Assembly (NCBI GenBank): GCA_026122225.1
Contig: JANEZZ010002704.1
Span: forward strand, 186,001 to 250,000
Source: Heloderma charlesbogerti
Lineage: Eukaryota; Chordata; Lepidosauria; Squamata; Helodermatidae
Direction: 5' to 3'
DNA length: 64,000 nucleotides
The stretch's first letter is position 1, and every line of letters starts with the position of its first letter. Below are positions 11,689-24,100 of this stretch, piece after piece. The notes beneath the pieces were generated by a model. The model was not told where the DNA came from, did not search any database, and was given only the letters and a program-made list of their open reading frames with translations. The position numbers and the translations under genes were made by a program.

Positions 11689-11947
11689 ATCAGTACAGTT
11701 GAAAGTGGAATCTCAGTGCATAAGAGCACAGAGACTACAATTCTGGGAGTTTCCTCCCAGTTTGGACACCAGGAGGACACATGAGGGAAGAACATACAAT
11801 CACAAAACAATGATCAAACTCTAAATACATCATGAGGTTTGGTCCAAAACAAAAACATTTAAACATAATTAATCCAATTACTGCAAACACAGCTTCTCTG
11901 AGTAAAGTTAAAGATATTGCATTTGTAGTGGCGGGTGTGCTTTCCCT

Positions 11948-12119
11948 TCAGCGAACCAGCGGAGCCTGCTTGAGTGAAATCAGCACGGAGCGCATGCGGG
12001 ACACATCCTTTGCCTGCTTACTCGACTTGGGGTTAAAGTCACAGAGCCGAGCCACACGTTCCCACTCGGTGCCTGGGGACGATTCGTCAACATCATTCAC
12101 AAAAGCTTCTTCAGCTGCC
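11948..12119 (-). CDS. CLTA: CLTA exon 7 (terminal, C-terminus and stop)
   Basis: The acceptor gcttctag lies just above 12119; the stop TGA is at 11950-11948. The exon encodes AAEEAFVNDVDESSPGTEWE through APLVR, the C-terminal region that contacts the hub trimerisation domain and, in the family, calmodulin. One leading base completes Gln, Val or Arg depending on which cassette exons are used, so all splice forms stay in frame. Confidence 0.95.
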
Positions 12120-15100
12120 CTAGAAGCAACGTAACACCAGTTTTAATGTCAGCCGCATCCATTTCCCACCCCACCTGCCATCCCCATGAGTTATCTGCTT
12201 TGATTTTGACGGAGGGTGGGGGAGAATCCAGTAGCATCTTGACTTCCCACACCCACCACCCCAGAACGTCATGGGGGGGCAGCAGTCAGGCCCACATGAA
12301 TAGAGAAGGGCTATGTAAAATGTTGGAATACAGGTGTTTGATTTAAGAGAGAAGTGCAATCTCAGCCTGTGTCGTACACAAACAAGCCTGTTAGCGGTTA
12401 TCTCGGAGTGCCTCAACAGCAACACTTGTGCCCTATGCAGACACAAAGAACTATGCATAGTGAGGGGGGATTGGGGCTACCACAAAATCAAATAGCATAG
12501 CTGGGACCTACAAATGCTGGGCTCTACATACGCGGGACCCTACGCAAATATGACGTCCAACACACAACTCAGGTGTGCTGGTGGGGGCGGATGAGATCCC
12601 GATCTCCTCCACACATAACACTCAAGTTCTACATAGGGCATGAATTAGTTTGGCACAGCAGAAGCGAAACATCCAGGTGGAAAAGTGCTAGGGCTGGGTG
12701 CTCAATTGCCCTTTTAATTTCTGGAAGCAACTTCCAAGGCTCACAAACCACAGTATAAGACCACATGATGACATTTCCAATGCTATGGAAAAGCAGAGAG
12801 GATCAGCAAAGAAAAAGTCAGGGCCCTCATGCTTGTAAGCGCTGTGGACATGATGGTATAGCTGGAGCAGGGAAGATCAGTGAAAGGCCAATTCAAAGGA
12901 TAACTTTGCCTGTTCATTTCATGGACACACACACACAGTTCAGTGCACATCGCCATAAGAATTAATGTTATCCTTTCAATACTGACACACTGCTATATTG
13001 CTTGAACACAAAAATACTTCAGTGACAAAAGCAAACAGTGAGACCCTGGAACCCACACATGGGCAGAAGCTGTGAGCACCCCTAATTACGGGAAGGGGAA
13101 GGGCAGGACTCCCAACTACAATAAGCAGTACAGAGGAAAAAAAAAAAGCGATGAGGATGAACCCATGAAGGTCAGCAAGGATCACAAGGATGATTGGTTT
13201 TTTTTTTTTTACAAACATCACTGATGACAAAGGGTCACTACAACACTGCTATTTTATGTGACAAGACACTTAAGGGGCAGTGAAGAGTTTACTTAACTGT
13301 TCTAGGCTGTAGCAAGGATGGTTTATGTTTGTGCTTAAAAGGTGAAGAGAAACAAAAAAAGGAGAGTTTAAGTCAGATATAGTAAATGAAAATGAGCATA
13401 ATGCAGATGATAAGTAAAGCTGGCCAAACATGCACTTCCCAGCCCTGTCTACATTCAGGAAACATGCTGCTAGCTTGATTCTGCATCAGTTGCACTGCAG
13501 GTTCCCTCCTCCCCCACTGGCTACAGGAAATAAGTCTGCATCAACTCCAATTGCAAAAGGCAAACACCACCTGTAAATCCAGCATTTCACAAGTCTGGGA
13601 TTATTCTAGGTCATTTGTCAGCCACATTTCCACAGGGGAATCTTTAATACTAGACTCAGAACAGAAACATACATGCAAGAACCATCTGCTGCTTCCAGTG
13701 CTGCCAGGCACACTCCTGGTGGCACAGGAAGGCTGTGAAAAAGGAAGCATCTGATTACAGAGGTATAGGCTTAGAACAAAGTCCCAAAGCAGTTTGAGTA
13801 GTATTGCTTCTTCCCAACTGGTGGCCAATTGGGTGGTGTCATGTCAGGCAAATAGGTCTTGCCCCACACAGATGGATAGGACATCCTGTGTGCTTAATAC
13901 ATAGCAGGAACGTGCACAAGACTAAGTCTGCCTACTTATACCTCCCTCTTCTGCCTGCCTGCTATTCCTTACCAGGGGCAGCTTTTCAAAACTGTTGGAA
14001 TTAGAGAGGTGCCAACCATACAGCTCTATTAGTTTTATAAGCTCCTGACTAAAGCCAGATTTCAAAACAGAACAAGGCGGTAGGGCGTACTTGATTGAGA
14101 TCAAGAAGAACTGAGCATCCCAATTCATCCCACTTCCAAATTTGTAAAATATCAACCTACTTGACCCAGTTGAGAAAAAGCACAACTGCACTTTCCAAAA
14201 TACCTCAGACAGCTTCCTTTTGAACAGATCCACTTCCTACAAATCTTATGGAACCCATCAATGACTTGGAACTATGCGATTTACAATCCTACCACTGTTT
14301 TGGCTACAGCATGGATGGTCAACTTCAATGTTCTCAGAGGCCAAGCTGTTCTCTAGGCAGCTGTTCAGGCAGGGGCAAAAGGGTATTTTGCTGCACAATC
14401 CAAACCCCATCATGGGTTGTTAGGCTCTAATTAAGTTTGTGCCTAGAAGCATTATATTCAAAAACCAAAAGGAAGCAGTAACGTTAAATGTAGAATCGCC
14501 CTCATCACAATTTTAGAAACCCCTTCATCCTCACAGTTGCACCCGAACTTTAATCATAGCTTTGATTAAAAGTTGGTAGGACAACCAAGAGGTACATCAA
14601 TTGGTCCATAGGCCAGATGTGGCTGACAAGAATCCATCCCCAAGCTTCAGTATTCCTTCCATCACATGCCTTCCCATGTTATGGATGAGACCTGTACGCC
14701 CCTCCATATCCTGGAAACTCAAGAATGCTTTCTTGCAATTTGCTCTGCTGCAGGACATGCCTCTCTGCCTGAAGTGATTTGTCTTGGAATACTCTGACCA
14801 CAATACGTGTCACAGATTAGAAGTGTTAATTGAAACTGATGGATAATGGATCAGACAAATAACCAGTAGTTAGGTAACATACACATAACCAATCACGTCA
14901 GAGAAGGGTTGTTTGTAGAAAGCTTCATCTGCCACCCTAGGTGGCAAGTGGTCCACAGAAGAGGCAAGCAGGCAAGAGAGAGAAAGAGAAAAGAGAAGAA
15001 TAAGCAGAAGAAAATGCAGATGAAGTAATATCAGGTTTAATATGTTAAACATGCAACAGATTAGTCTGAACCTAGAAATATTAAGAAATTCCCAGGCAAG

Positions 15101-18100
15101 CAAATAGGATTTAAACATTGAGCTGTATTGTTAAGGAACACTTTGGCCCAGTGCAGACAGAACACTGGCTCCTTGCATACCATAATTTGCAAGTGGGTGC
15201 CAGCCTCCTGAAAACAAATTCGGCATCCCAGGCCTCAACTATGGTATTGCATTACGTACACACTGACACTTAAACCAAGAGTATCCTCGTAAACCAGACT
15301 GCAAGATGGTTTGTAAACCATGACTATCAAGGTACTGTCTTGCATTAGCTACAACTTGTGTCAGTGCCTTCTTTAATACTGAGAAGGGAGGGAGGAAGGG
15401 AGGGAGGGAGGAAGGGAGGGAGAACGAACCGCTCCAGAGCACAAGAAAGCACAGGTTGAAGCTGGCTCCCAATCTGCAAGCCACGGTTGGTGGGAGTTCA
15501 CCTTCTGCCTGCAGTACATGAACTGCATTGGCTTTAAAAAAGGAGGCCATTCTGTGCTCCTATCATGTCCTTTTTTTTTTGCAGTGCTTAGTACGTAGTT
15601 CATATCTGTTGCAAAGGTGAGCTAAGCAAAGTAGCAGCTTCGATCTCCAGTCTGGAGAGCACAGCGGTTACTAACATTTGAAGGAAGAACGAATCCGTAC
15701 ATCTTGTGTTAGCCATGACACTAACTGTTTAAACACTATTGGATTTCTCAGGCATGCCAAGTATAGAGTAACTATTTAACATGTTGGAACATGGAAACCC
15801 AAGTCCCTCACTGAGTTATGAGAAGGGAGAAAGAACAGGGCTCGGAAACCCACACTATAATCAACCCCCATCTTCCATTAGTGGGGGAGAACAATGAATA
15901 GGATGTTGAGGACTGGGAGGCCCTGAATTCAAATCCCTGCTTGGTCACAAAGCTCACTGGACATGCTGCTGTCTCTCAGGCTAAGCCACCTCACAGGGCT
16001 GTTGAGAGGACATCCTGCACTCCTTTGAGGGCACAGTTCTGCTTCCCCCTTCAGCAGTGCATAGCTTTCCACAGGAAAAGGGAAGCAGTGTGTCTGAACT
16101 AAGCAGACAAACACAGACCTGACTGTTCCCCTGCGGCTTTATATAATTCCCATCACATTAAAGCACTATGAAGCCTGCTCTAGACCCACCCTCCAATATC
16201 TTAAACACCTAAACAAAACAGTTTAAACTAAGTAGAGGGAAAAAGAATTAGTAGACCAAGCAATGGACTAATACACAGCAACCACAGTCTACCAGAAAAC
16301 ATGATGTACATCTAAGTCGAATGAAGTCAGCGGCCTTAAACACATTCAGCTCCGAACTGGACTACAGCCGGTGTTGGTCACCTCAAGGGATGTAAATGTG
16401 GTTGCTATTTCATGGAGAGTCTCACAAGAAGATGTTCGTTAGATTTATAATTACCATCTTCAGCAACAAAAGGCTCCCAGGTCAGGTAACATTATTAGAA
16501 AAGCAATAATGCATAACTGTATAACAACAATAATGAACAGTTCTACTGCGGTCTACCCAGTTCCATCAACATTACAAAATTTTATGAGCCTGGGAAGCCC
16601 AGCAATAGATTTTATGGATACTGGAGTCACAGTAAATTAGTGCTGCTGAGACCACTCAGTTTAAGTGGGAGAAGCAGCTCAAAACGTTCTAAATAAATAC
16701 TTCTTCAACTGGCAACAAGCCCTGCAATGCTGCCCTGCTCCCGCAGGATTCTACAAGTCTAATGAGTATGTGTGTTACAGCCCCTTGCTATTTTAAGCAT
16801 GCCCATGGTTTTGACCATACACATTGGGTTTTGTAATTCTCCCCCCTCCCCACCCCTTGGAAAACAGACCTCTCCTGCCCTTGCAAAAAAAAAAAAAAGT
16901 GACATCGAATTAGAAGAAAGCCCCCTTAGCGTCAAGCTGCTCTGGAAGCCTTTTTGGTTGAAGAACAGGACAAAAATACATCAAATATATAAATGGGTCT
17001 TATTATACAACATGGGAGGCTGTTTTAAGGCAGGGGTCCTCAACCTTTTTGTGCCAGTCAGCACGTTAGGACTGCTTAGTGTGTTATGGGCACTTTCACA
17101 AAATGGCTGCCATGGCAGGTGGCTTGCCCATCCATAAAATGGCTAGTATAGTGGCCATGGCTGGCCACAAACATGCATTTTTCAGAAGGCAAACTGGCAA
17201 GACTAAAAGAAAACTTGCCCAAGAACAAAGTCCAAAACAGAGTTGGGGGTGGAGCCCCAAAATACAAAACCCCCTTTGAGTCCCCAAATCAGGTAGCTAT
17301 ATGGGTCCTTGGATTCCAGGCAGTTTTGGACTGCAAAATTAAGCCTGGTCACGTTGCTGACATGAGAAGCCTCATGTATTCTCAACTCCAGATGTTGCTT
17401 TTCCTTTTACCAGACTTTCTTTCTCCAACTGTTGCAAAAGAAGAGTTACTGACTTTTAGTTTATTATAAACCAAGAAGGGAAGGAGCTCTGAGTTGCTCT
17501 TATAATGCTATTCATCTGTCACTTAGCTGCATAATACTCCTGTCGCCTTCCCCTTTATTATACATGTAACCGCCAAAGTAATCCTGATTCTCATTTTGCA
17601 GATGACTTCCAGAGAAACGACACTGGTTCTGCTAGCACAGATACTAGGTCCACACAGCAAAGGCCTAATCTCCTGGAACGATCCACATGATTCTGGCAAG
17701 AGACAATCCCTTTACCATACAAATCCACTGCAGACCTAAGGCCGATCAGGAGCCAGCTTTCAGAACACATGCCTTCTCCCTGCTCTCCTTCCCTCTGCCA
17801 GGTCATTCCCACCCCCACCCCCTCACTTCCTTTGCTGGCTTTATCCATGATTTACTTTTACCTCTGTACCAACAAAAGCCAGAGTTAGAACACCAAGGTT
17901 AGCCTTGACCGTGGCTGCCCCCTATCCAGATGTAGTGGTTAAACCAAAGTTAAAGTTGACAAAGAGATGCAAGTGAAGAAAAGGAGGGAATTCACACCAG
18001 AAAGCGGCAACAGGGGTAGGTGTTTCCGAGGATGACTCCCTTTTTGATAGTTGTGGTACGCAGGAAACCAGTATTATGTCAGCACTGGGCCAGAGAAAGC

Positions 18101-21100
18101 CAAAATGGAGCTGCTGAGCTGCAGCCATGTTTTAGTTCCTCCTAAGCAGTGTAAAAAAAAAAACACACACCCTGCAAATCCTTACCTATTGTTAGCTTTT
18201 GTTTTCTGTAGCTGTTCGTCTTGCCTTGCATACCATTCTTCCAACTCCTTTATTGCTTTCTCTTTCCATTCTACTTCTTGCTTTCGAGAGTTCGCATCTT
18301 CGGAAAGGAACAGACACAAAATGTGGCTTATACACAAACATCTGTTCTTGGGGGCTAAATTTAGCTAAGATTCTGAACTAAGTAATCAAGGATTTGGAAG
18401 GCATGGAGCTGCTGGAGGGCAAAGAGTGGCCACAGAAACAGAAATCAGCCAGCTTGGTGTGCTAAGAACAGGGTTAAACACAAAGTCTGTTGGAGCAGCA
18501 ACAGAAGCATCCAGTAGTTTGATCCCCATGGATTAGTTTCAACAAGACAAACTCAACAGGAAGCACAAGTTCACCAGTTCTCTCTCCATTCCTTGAAGTC
18601 TCCGTATTAATTTTGGCAAACGTCAAACTGAACTGGGCAACACCTACAGGCCAAAACAGCAGGAATTTCATAGGAGCACAGGATGAGATACTGACCACCC
18701 TTCCATTTTTTCCCTTCTTATTTAATAGAAATCCCTAACCATTATAGCTGTGAAGATATGCTTGACTGCATGGGCAATTCCTACTGAAATTGTAGGGGCC
18801 AGAGGAGTTGCTGTCTAAGATTTCCAGGGGTTAGGTATTCAGGACACTAAGTACTTCTTTGCCACCCCCACCAATAACTAAAAGGAGAACTATGCAAAAT
18901 GGGAGCGATCACACACATTAGCATGGTTTCTAGAGATCACACAGTCTGGGAATCAAGACAGTTGACCATGTGTACTGTGTGCTTTAAACACAAGACCTGC
19001 ACACAGGAAGCTGTGCATCAGCATAGTAGGAAATCAGGCCCCTCCCCAGTTCCAAGGTGCAATAGCCCTCATGTGGCACTGCTGTTGGAGATGCATTACC
19101 AGAGGCGGCAGTGGCTGCTAGGACTAGGCCCGCCACTAAGGGGAAAGCTGCCCTCCCAACACCAGGTGCCCCAACAGAAGCAGGGCACAAATTCTTAAAA
19201 TTCACTATTAAGGCAGGAGGACTTACACATGGGAGAGGCAACTGAAAGCCCAGGGGGCGGGGGGGGGGCAGTCCCCAGGATCTGTCTTTAGTACAGGTTC
19301 CAGTTCAGAGGATGGTTAGATAACATCTATATGAGTCACAGGACAGCTTGTCAACCTCCTCCTCCTCCCCCCCAGTATGTACTGCAACAGACGGTCTGTG
19401 AGATTTCTCCCTTTACATGCCTCAACAGCTCCCCACACTCCAATGTGCGAAGGAAGATTCAGTCAAAAGGGAGGCAAGAGGCATTCAAGGGAAACCCCAA
19501 CCAAAGCTGCTCTTCATGCCTGGGTAGGAGACAAAGCAGCCTGTGACTGGGATAGAGCCAATGTTGCTGCCCCATCGTTCTCTGCGCAGTTCAAAATGCT
19601 GCCCCTATTCACTATTAGGGGCTGAAGAATGTGGCGTCCTGGCCCTTACCAAGTACTTCTAGGCGCTCCTGTTGCTCTTCTCTCCATTTGCGGATGCTCT
19701 CTGGTTCCGTCTGCAGACGATCAGCTTGGGAAATAGCAGCATAGCAATCTGTTGGACCATTGCTCTCCTGAACCAGACAAAAAGATGCAGGCATTTTTAC
19801 CATCTTCAGTGAATAAAGCACAGTTTTAAAGTGGCGCTACTTTTTGCTGTAGAAATTTAAAAATAAGCAAGCATACAGGAGTTACAGATCTGGCGGATAT
19901 GCCACAAATGAACAAGATTACTAGCACAGACAGGCTCCAGTAAGATGTCTGCTTCAAAACAAGCAAAACTTTAAATGAAGGGAAGAGAACAGAGATCTTG
20001 GATGGTCTTTTTAAAAAACTGACTGTGAGTCAAGACAGTGAAGAGACAGTAAACCTGAGACAGTCCAGACACTCCTTGCTTTCCCCCTTAACAAGTCAGA
20101 AGCAACTCTTTGACTGGGTTCAAATGAGCCACAGTGCCCGTGGGCACCAGGTTGCATATGCAACCCCTGCTTGGGGGCTGTCGTATCATGTGAACTCTGC
20201 AAGCTTGAGTTATGCGAGGGTTAAACAACCTTTGCATAACCCTAAAACAGGCCACGCATTATTTAACACTCATATAACCCACACTTGCCAGGTCTGCACA
20301 ACTCAACTCCCCATATTAAAATGCTGGCTGCACATAACCTGCAACCTCATGTTGTGCGAACAGCCCCAGTGCCAGCTGTCACAATGCTAGTCTGCTAGGA
20401 AGTGCCTGAACTGAGCCCCTGCAAAAATTAACGTGCAGGAGTAGGGAGGAGAGAAGCATCCAGATACATCGTCCGGCTGGATTATTGGCAGTTCTAGTCC
20501 CCATTCCACTGCCACAGTATTCCTCAAAGAGGTGAAAGCCCTAGATACAATTCTTGGAAAATTACAGAAAAACAAGGCACTGCTGAAAAGGATTCAGTAA
20601 TTTAGCAGACCATTGTTTTACTCAAGGAAACTTTTAATCAGTATGCTCGCAGCACCTACTCTGCATTGGTTTTATCATTCTTCTACACAAAGAAAATAGA
20701 ACTCCAAAAAGCACTGAGCTACAAGGCTTGCACAGAGTAGAATTACAAGCTCTCACTTATAAGCTCTCAATTTCTTGCTCAGACAGTATTTGGCTTTATA
20801 CAGAACTCCTCGGAGCCAGAAAATGGGTAGTTCTGTAGTTATAAAGAAAGTGGCTCTTATCTGCTATTGAATGCAAAATGTAGTTATACCTATTTTCACT
20901 AGAGTCACAAAGATAGGTGGCCTACAAAATGCCCTCTCAATTAAATCTGTAGTGGAGGAGATAAACAAAGAAATATTGCAACACTTCGTGTATATTTTGT
21001 ATAATGAAAGCTACTCTACCTCCATCACGCTCTTGTGTGGCAATTTTCAAAACTGTCAGGCTTAGGAAACACTTTCTGTATCAACTTGTCCACAGAGGAT

Positions 21101-24100
21101 CGGGCTGCTAACAATTCTGAGGCATGTTCTATAGTACATATGGGGCACTGGCCAGGGTTGTTAGGCCCCACTTCAATTAAAGTCGTGCCCTAGAAAATAG
21201 CCAACACGCCGCAGGAGCTATTACGCAAGCAGTCTTGAAAACAAGCTTGCCCACCATTACTGACCTTACTGAGGAACCCCAGGATTCAGGATTCACTGGG
21301 AGCACAGCTTAAAAGGCCACTGGTCTATTGCAGGGGCATGCCATGCCAGGCCTTCCTCACATTTGGACTGCAACTCCCTTATGCCCCAGGCCTGCATGGC
21401 CAATGATCAACGATTCTAAGGGTTCCATTCCAACTAATCTGGAGAGCACCAGGTCACCTATCATGGTGTGACCAAGAAATAAAACCCAGGGCAAGGTTAT
21501 GCAGATGACAACAGGCTTGATTTCAGTGGCTCCTAAATTCGGGGGGGGGGGGACACAAAAGAGAAAGGAGACAAAAACTGACCCAGACAATAGGGCCAAC
21601 AGGGGCAGGGAGGATGCTTAGTTTCCCCTCCCCAGCACAGGCAATCACTTTCTCCCTTTTTAGTAAAATGACTGAAACACTAAGCTTGGCAGATTCAGCT
21701 CTGATCCTGGATTGTCTATTCCCTTCCACTAGAAATACAACATCCCTGTGTGCTTAACTGCCACCACTGGGGTCCTTGACACAGCCCTTCCCTCTGCCCC
21801 ACCCATCAGGCATCTGGCTAGCACTTAGTGACACAATGACGCTATTCATAGGACTCTTTCATCATTACCCAGTTCACCTGAAGTATCATCCAATTCAGTC
21901 CCTCTTGCATGGCTCTTATGCTGCACCACTTCTAAGGTTTGTTCCCATTGCATTTAAAAGCACTTAGATGTCTTTGGTTTTCAAATCTACTTGCACCAAG
22001 AGCAAAGTTTACTCCTCACATGGTTTACAGCAGCAAGAGGACCTGTGGGCCTCCTTGGAGTCCCCTGGAGGAACCACTGCCGTTATCTCTGATCACAGAT
22101 TGGAGATAACCATGGGGATGCGTGACACCAGGGCCCTGGCTGGCCCTGGAAGGTGAAGCTCCTCCCCAGCACTGGCCTAGTCTTCCTTCAAGCACCTCTT
22201 GCCAACCCTGATGGGCAAGCCAGTTTTAGAAGCATTCAGCACATAAGATAGTTTTGTGATATGCAGCAAGACAAATATCCAATAATTCCTCCAACACTAA
22301 AAAAAAAATACTGGGAAAATAAGCAGCTGGTGCGAGAGTTTGTTCCCTAGTTCTCGTGGGATTTTGCCCTGTTGTCATCAAAAGTTTGATTTCACTTGTC
22401 TATAAACCAGCGGTGGGCAACACACATTGTCCCCCATACGGCCCCTGCCCCAACAAATATGGCAACAGCAAAAAAAGAAAGAAAAATCGGCCATTTTAGA
22501 ACTACAGAGCTAAATTTGACTGTTTCAGAAGTCTCTTGTGATTTGCCACCAAATTTCAGCAACAAACTGCCAGGTCACAGCTTCCTACAATAGGGCATGC
22601 ATACTTTTACAAACTCATATTTCATGGCAGGGACAGGAAATGGTCAAACAAGGTGCCCCATCTGATCTCCAGGGACTTCCTAGCTGACCCCGCCCCACCC
22701 CAAATCCTCCACTACCCCTTTAACCTACCTCCACTTCTTTTTCTTCAGCGGATCACAAGCAAGATACTAAGCCCCTCCTCCCCGGTAGAGCAGTAACAGA
22801 AGCTTTTAGAGTTCTCCCTTCCTGCACCTCAATTGCTCATTCCTGCATGCAAGCCAGGACTCAGGAGTGGGCTGCTGAGTTGCAGATGGGGAGAAATGCA
22901 CTTTGCTGTGTTTCATGCTGCCGAAAAAGTGAGTTAAAGAATGCTGTGTGCCTGCCTCTTGAGCCTTTGCTCAGTTCAAAACGGCCTCTACTGAAAATTA
23001 GTTGCCAGCTCTAGCATGCATGCAGCAAGCACCTATGCTCCATCACCTCTGGCTCAAGCATTTGGATGGGGAAATAAGAGAAATGGTAACCTTCATTGTC
23101 TGGACAGCCATTCAATGACTAGACTGCCTTAACTATTACAGTAGAGCTCATTCTACTCACATTTACCTGGTAGAAATCACCATTCATCACTCCATCAATC
23201 GAATCTGTAGGAGAAGAATTTGATGTGTTAGCCTTTTCTGGCAAAAAAGCATCTCTGTAGAAAACTGTAGGAGTTCAGAGTATGCAAGAAAGGAACGGGA
23301 AGACTGAGGTTTTGTTGGGCTATGCATATATAGGCTTTAGACCTCCTCAATGGGGAAGTGAGAGACAATGTAGGCCAGCCTTCCGGAATGTGGTGTCCTC
23401 CAGTTGTGCTGGACTGCAACTCCCATAACTCCCAGCCAGCATGGAATTATGGGAGTTGCAGTCCAGCACATCTGAGGGGCACCAAGTTGGGGAAGGCTAA
23501 TGCAGGCTGGTAGCAAAGAGTGTGAGGCAGGAAGTCCCTTTTCAAGGCTCAACTCCATCAAGACTCACTTGGTGATCTTACGCAAGCCGCTTTTTCTCGG
23601 CCTCCTCCCACCCCCCTCCTATAACTTGAAGTACAGTGATTACAAAGCCCTTTAATATTAGCTGTGAAGACCAGCATGACAATGGTTTTGAAGCGCTCTG
23701 AATGCTTTAATACTAGCATTCATTATATTTTGTAAGAACTGAAACAATTTTCTTCTCTCGGGTCAGTTCTCATCAACCATACGATTATCCCAACAATTAA
23801 AAACTGGGTGTGCAGGCTATGGGGATAAAACAGTAACAGGGAAAAATTCTATTAGATTAAGAATGAATGAAAATCAGATGGATATATTTCAGAAGAGCAG
23901 CACTCTTTTGGAGAGATCACCAGCATACATAGGGGCTAGAAAACACGATCACAGAAGTTGATAAATATTTTGTAATGACACAATCTCTTTTCTATCCTGT
24001 TGCATATATTACTTTGCAACTTTAAAAATATCAATAAAATGTAAGAACTGAAGTGCTACATAAATGGCATTATCCAAACTCAAAAGAATATCTTCTCTGT

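Larger units (their letters stand above)
14937..18185 (-). other. CLTA: CLTA intron 4
   Basis: It contains a purine-rich minisatellite (15,381-15,425), an MIR-like SINE (15,866-16,020), a LINE tail (16,936-16,995) and a hAT-type element (17,031-17,250). The rest shows nothing that I recognise. Confidence 0.6.
19768..23166 (-). other. CLTA: CLTA intron 2
   Basis: It holds a 31-base inverted repeat (20,210-20,240), a degenerate palindromic hAT-type copy (21,338-21,455) and a hAT-type element starting CAGCGGTGGGCAAC (22,409). A G11 run is at about 21,541. The remainder is unrecognised. Confidence 0.55.
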
